Below are positions 62,122 through 64,000 of a stretch of DNA of 64,000 bases, in pieces. The translations under genes and the position numbers were made by a program. Each line of letters starts with the position of its first letter. Position 1 is the stretch's first letter. The stretch lies in contig JACDDS010000005.1 of the NCBI GenBank assembly GCA_013816805.1, forward strand, positions 1 to 64,000. Reading direction: 5' to 3'. The notes under the pieces were generated by a model. It did not search any database. It saw nothing but the letters and a program-made list of their open reading frames with translations, and was not told the DNA's origin. Source of the DNA: Chitinophagales bacterium (GTDB lineage: Bacteria; Bacteroidota; Bacteroidia; Chitinophagales; UBA10324).

Positions 62122-64000
62122 TTAATTCACTACCGGCAGAAAAGAATACTCTTTTCCATACTCGAGCATCTGCTGTGTGAAATTCATCGGGTACTCGATC
62201 TTAACATCGCTAACAGAGTTACCATTCATTACAGGAACTAATTTAGGCTGTATGAATCCCCGGTAAGGTGCTATTCCTAATTTGGTATACCGGTCAAGAA
62301 CCTCTTTATGTAAAGCAGGATCTACCTTCACGCCATAGTTTTCAACTAATGCGCTGCCGGCATTGTAATCGCCTTCTGATTTAATGCGCTGCACTTCGCG
62401 AAGCAACTGGCCATACAGGTCGCGGAGCTTACTGTAATCGTTTATGACAAAATATGTTTTTCCATTCTTCATCACCTTTGAGATCACGTTTTCCGGTTGG
62501 CCGTACTGGTAGACCCATTGCGCAATCATCTGCCGGTTGCGCATATGCGCTTCCTCAACTTGGTTCTCGTGCTCCGGCAAGCGGGTTAACTGGATCATCA
62601 ATCCATTATTAATCTGGCGGTCGTACTCTGCTTTTCCTACTTCAAGAGATGGCATCACACCTATTTCAATAAGCTTTGGATCCATGATATAATATAGTGC
62701 CACCAGATCGGCCCTGGCTTCTTCCAATGTATTCGAATAATTTTTAAGGGTCTCATTGAAAGAGCCAACACCCGAATTAATTTGTCCCGAACCATGTCCT
62801 ATAACTTCATGCATGTCGGTATGAAGGTTATCTGCGAGCGCGCCGTATTTGGTGAGCCGGTCCTTAATGGTATCACTATAATAAAATTCTTCCAGCACAC
62901 CGCTCGCCTTTCCATCTTCTGAATAAGCCTTTGTTATATTATCGATGCTTACCGATTTTGAGCCATACTCTTCCCGTATCCATTCTGCATTCGGAAGGTT
63001 GATTCCGATAGCTGTTACGGGTGCAAGATCACCTCCTTCCACCAGCACATTAATGACTTTTGCTGAAATACCTTTTACATTTTTCTTTTTATGCTGAGGC
63101 ATTATAGATGAATGATCTTCAAACCATTGAGCCTGATCACCTATAGCTTTAATCCGCTTGGTTGCTTCCAAATCTTTAATAGAAACATATGATTCCCAGC
63201 TGCCTTTATAACCCAGGGGATCGTGATAGACTTCAATAAATCCGTTTACAAAGTCAACAACTGAAGTATCTTTTGCCCATTCAATACTGTACTCATCAAA
63301 CTTCTTCAAGTCACCGGATTGATAAAACTGAATCAAGAGATCGATCACCTTTTTCTGATGTTCACTTTCTGCAAATGGCTCAGCCTTTTTCAGCCAGTAA
63401 ATAATTTTTTCAATAGCTGGTGAATACATGCCACCTTCTTTCCATTGCTTCTCCTGGAACTCGTTACTTTCCTTCAGCAACTTGGTATTTAATCCGAATG
63501 AAGGCGGCTCCGGCGATTTATTTGCCGCCATCTTCGAATAAAAATCTGAAGCTTCTTTCTGAGTTACATCTTCATAAAAGTTGACAGCACTCGTCTGTAC
63601 AAAATCACTGTTTGGATCGAGGTTGGTTCTTTTAGGAGCTACCTTAGGATCAAAAATTATTGAAACAATATTTTTTATAAAATCGTCTGCAGACTGTCCT
63701 ATTATTACAGGTAACAATGATTTATCACATTTTTTCAGCTGTTCTTTAAACCACACTTCGCTGCATTCGGGAATAAATTTATTGCTGGAATAGTGATGAT
63801 GGATTCCATTGGAAAACCAGACCCGCTTGGTATAAATCATAAACTTTGTCCAATCACCTGAAGTAGTATCGGCTTTTCCGGAATTGATAATGGCTTCCAG
63901 AGTCTTGCGCACCATTAAATTATCTTTATACAGCTGATCATAAAAGATATCACGGCCGGAAAGTGCCGCTTCATATAAATAATAGCAAAGGGTTTTTTGT
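62122..64000 (-). CDS. M49 (DPP III-like) peptidase, partial
   Basis: The coding frame stays open from the stop at 62122 to the window edge, so the start lies beyond 64000. An ATG at 63915 is internal, because LYEAALSGRDIFYDQLYKDN precedes it in frame. The zinc motif HEVIGHGSGQ (62793-62810 encodes the HExxGH part) and EEARADLVALYYI give the M49 active site (two His and the later Glu). M49 enzymes release dipeptides from peptides. Database entries for such Bacteroidota proteins are often mislabelled dihydrofolate reductase. Confidence 0.92.
   Translation of the reverse strand, partial: QKTLCYYLYEAALSGRDIFYDQLYKDNLMVRKTLEAIINSGKADTTSGDWTKFMIYTKRVWFSNGIHHHYSSNKFIPECSEVWFKEQLKKCDKSLLPVIIGQSADDFIKNIVSIIFDPKVAPKRTNLDPNSDFVQTSAVNFYEDVTQKEASDFYSKMAANKSPEPPSFGLNTKLLKESNEFQEKQWKEGGMYSPAIEKIIYWLKKAEPFAESEHQKKVIDLLIQFYQSGDLKKFDEYSIEWAKDTSVVDFVNGFIEVYHDPLGYKGSWESYVSIKDLEATKRIKAIGDQAQWFEDHSSIMPQHKKKNVKGISAKVINVLVEGGDLAPVTAIGINLPNAEWIREEYGSKSVSIDNITKAYSEDGKASGVLEEFYYSDTIKDRLTKYGALADNLHTDMHEVIGHGSGQINSGVGSFNETLKNYSNTLEEARADLVALYYIMDPKLIEIGVMPSLEVGKAEYDRQINNGLMIQLTRLPEHENQVEEAHMRNRQMIAQWVYQYGQPENVISKVMKNGKTYFVINDYSKLRDLYGQLLREVQRIKSEGDYNAGSALVENYGVKVDPALHKEVLDRYTKLGIAPYRGFIQPKLVPVMNGNSVSDVKIEYPMNFTQQMLEYGKEYSFLPVVN

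Noticed and set aside
1-64000. CRISPR arrays, prophage or intact insertion sequences
   Set aside because: No regularly spaced direct repeats, no cas, integrase, capsid or intact transposase genes were seen.

Overview
This 64 kb window is chromosomal DNA from a member of the Bacteroidota. The signs are a short RpoD-type sigma factor, extracellular proteins ending in type IX secretion sorting domains, a CarboxypepD_reg/TonB-dependent receptor, an elongated S16, START-like, DUF721 and DUF6232 proteins, and many promoters with the Bacteroidota -7 box TAnnTTTG. The DNA is AT-rich and gene-dense. Most of it is core metabolism and cell-envelope genes. No prophage, CRISPR array or intact insertion sequence is visible. 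The genus cannot be fixed from the sequence alone.

Layout. 0-8 kb: MATE exporter, tRNA-Val, a fluoride-riboswitch operon (crcB plus an EamA permease), a pyrE-DUF445-YheT hydrolase operon, a Nudix hydrolase, a pair of overlapping coiled-coil membrane proteins, a methyltransferase-like membrane protein and tRNA-His. 8-16 kb: Tat-exported Mn-type superoxide dismutase, a dead REP-associated tyrosine transposase (RAYT) flanked by two inverted REP elements, then envelope genes (GT4 glycosyltransferase, PqiA-like protein, flippase plus sulfotransferase). 16-25 kb: tryptophan 2,3-dioxygenase, glycerol kinase divergent from a monoacylglycerol-lipase-like hydrolase, a TPR-like protein, an RDD protein, a small graveyard (outer-membrane fragment and Uma2 nuclease remnant), then pgk and gap. 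25-39 kb: tRNA-Glu, M28 peptidase, FucP-like sugar transporter, DUF748 protein, a histidine kinase/response regulator pair, a membrane-bound Fe-S oxidoreductase, an S8 protease with a T9SS tail and a PyrR-like phosphoribosyltransferase. 39-51 kb: large T9SS beta-propeller protein, lipA, OsmC, a GT4-GT2-ribBA operon, another GT2, and LptF/G. 51-55 kb: rpoD, ffh, rpsP, rimM and DUF721, a translation/secretion block. 55-64 kb: msrA, a TonB-dependent receptor, a PemK/MazF toxin-antitoxin pair, a broken restriction-methylation fusion gene and an M49 peptidase cut by the window edge.

How the genes work together. pgk and gap form the lower-glycolysis pair. The divergent lipase and glpK could release and phosphorylate glycerol. 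The flippase, sulfotransferase and glycosyltransferases point to surface polysaccharide or glycolipid assembly. LptF/G, DUF748 and PqiA-like proteins belong to outer-membrane lipid traffic. The S8 protease, M28 peptidase, M49 peptidase and FucP transporter suit a scavenging, protein- and sugar-degrading lifestyle.

Most unusual points: the fluoride riboswitch whose expression platform appears to hide the crcB start codon; the REP-RAYT locus, readable as a fossil with both flanking REPs; and a single-chain protein joining an HsdR-like nuclease domain to a DNA methyltransferase, broken by three single-base deletions beside a toxin-antitoxin pair. I see no clearly undescribed system; the restriction-methylation fusion is the nearest candidate.
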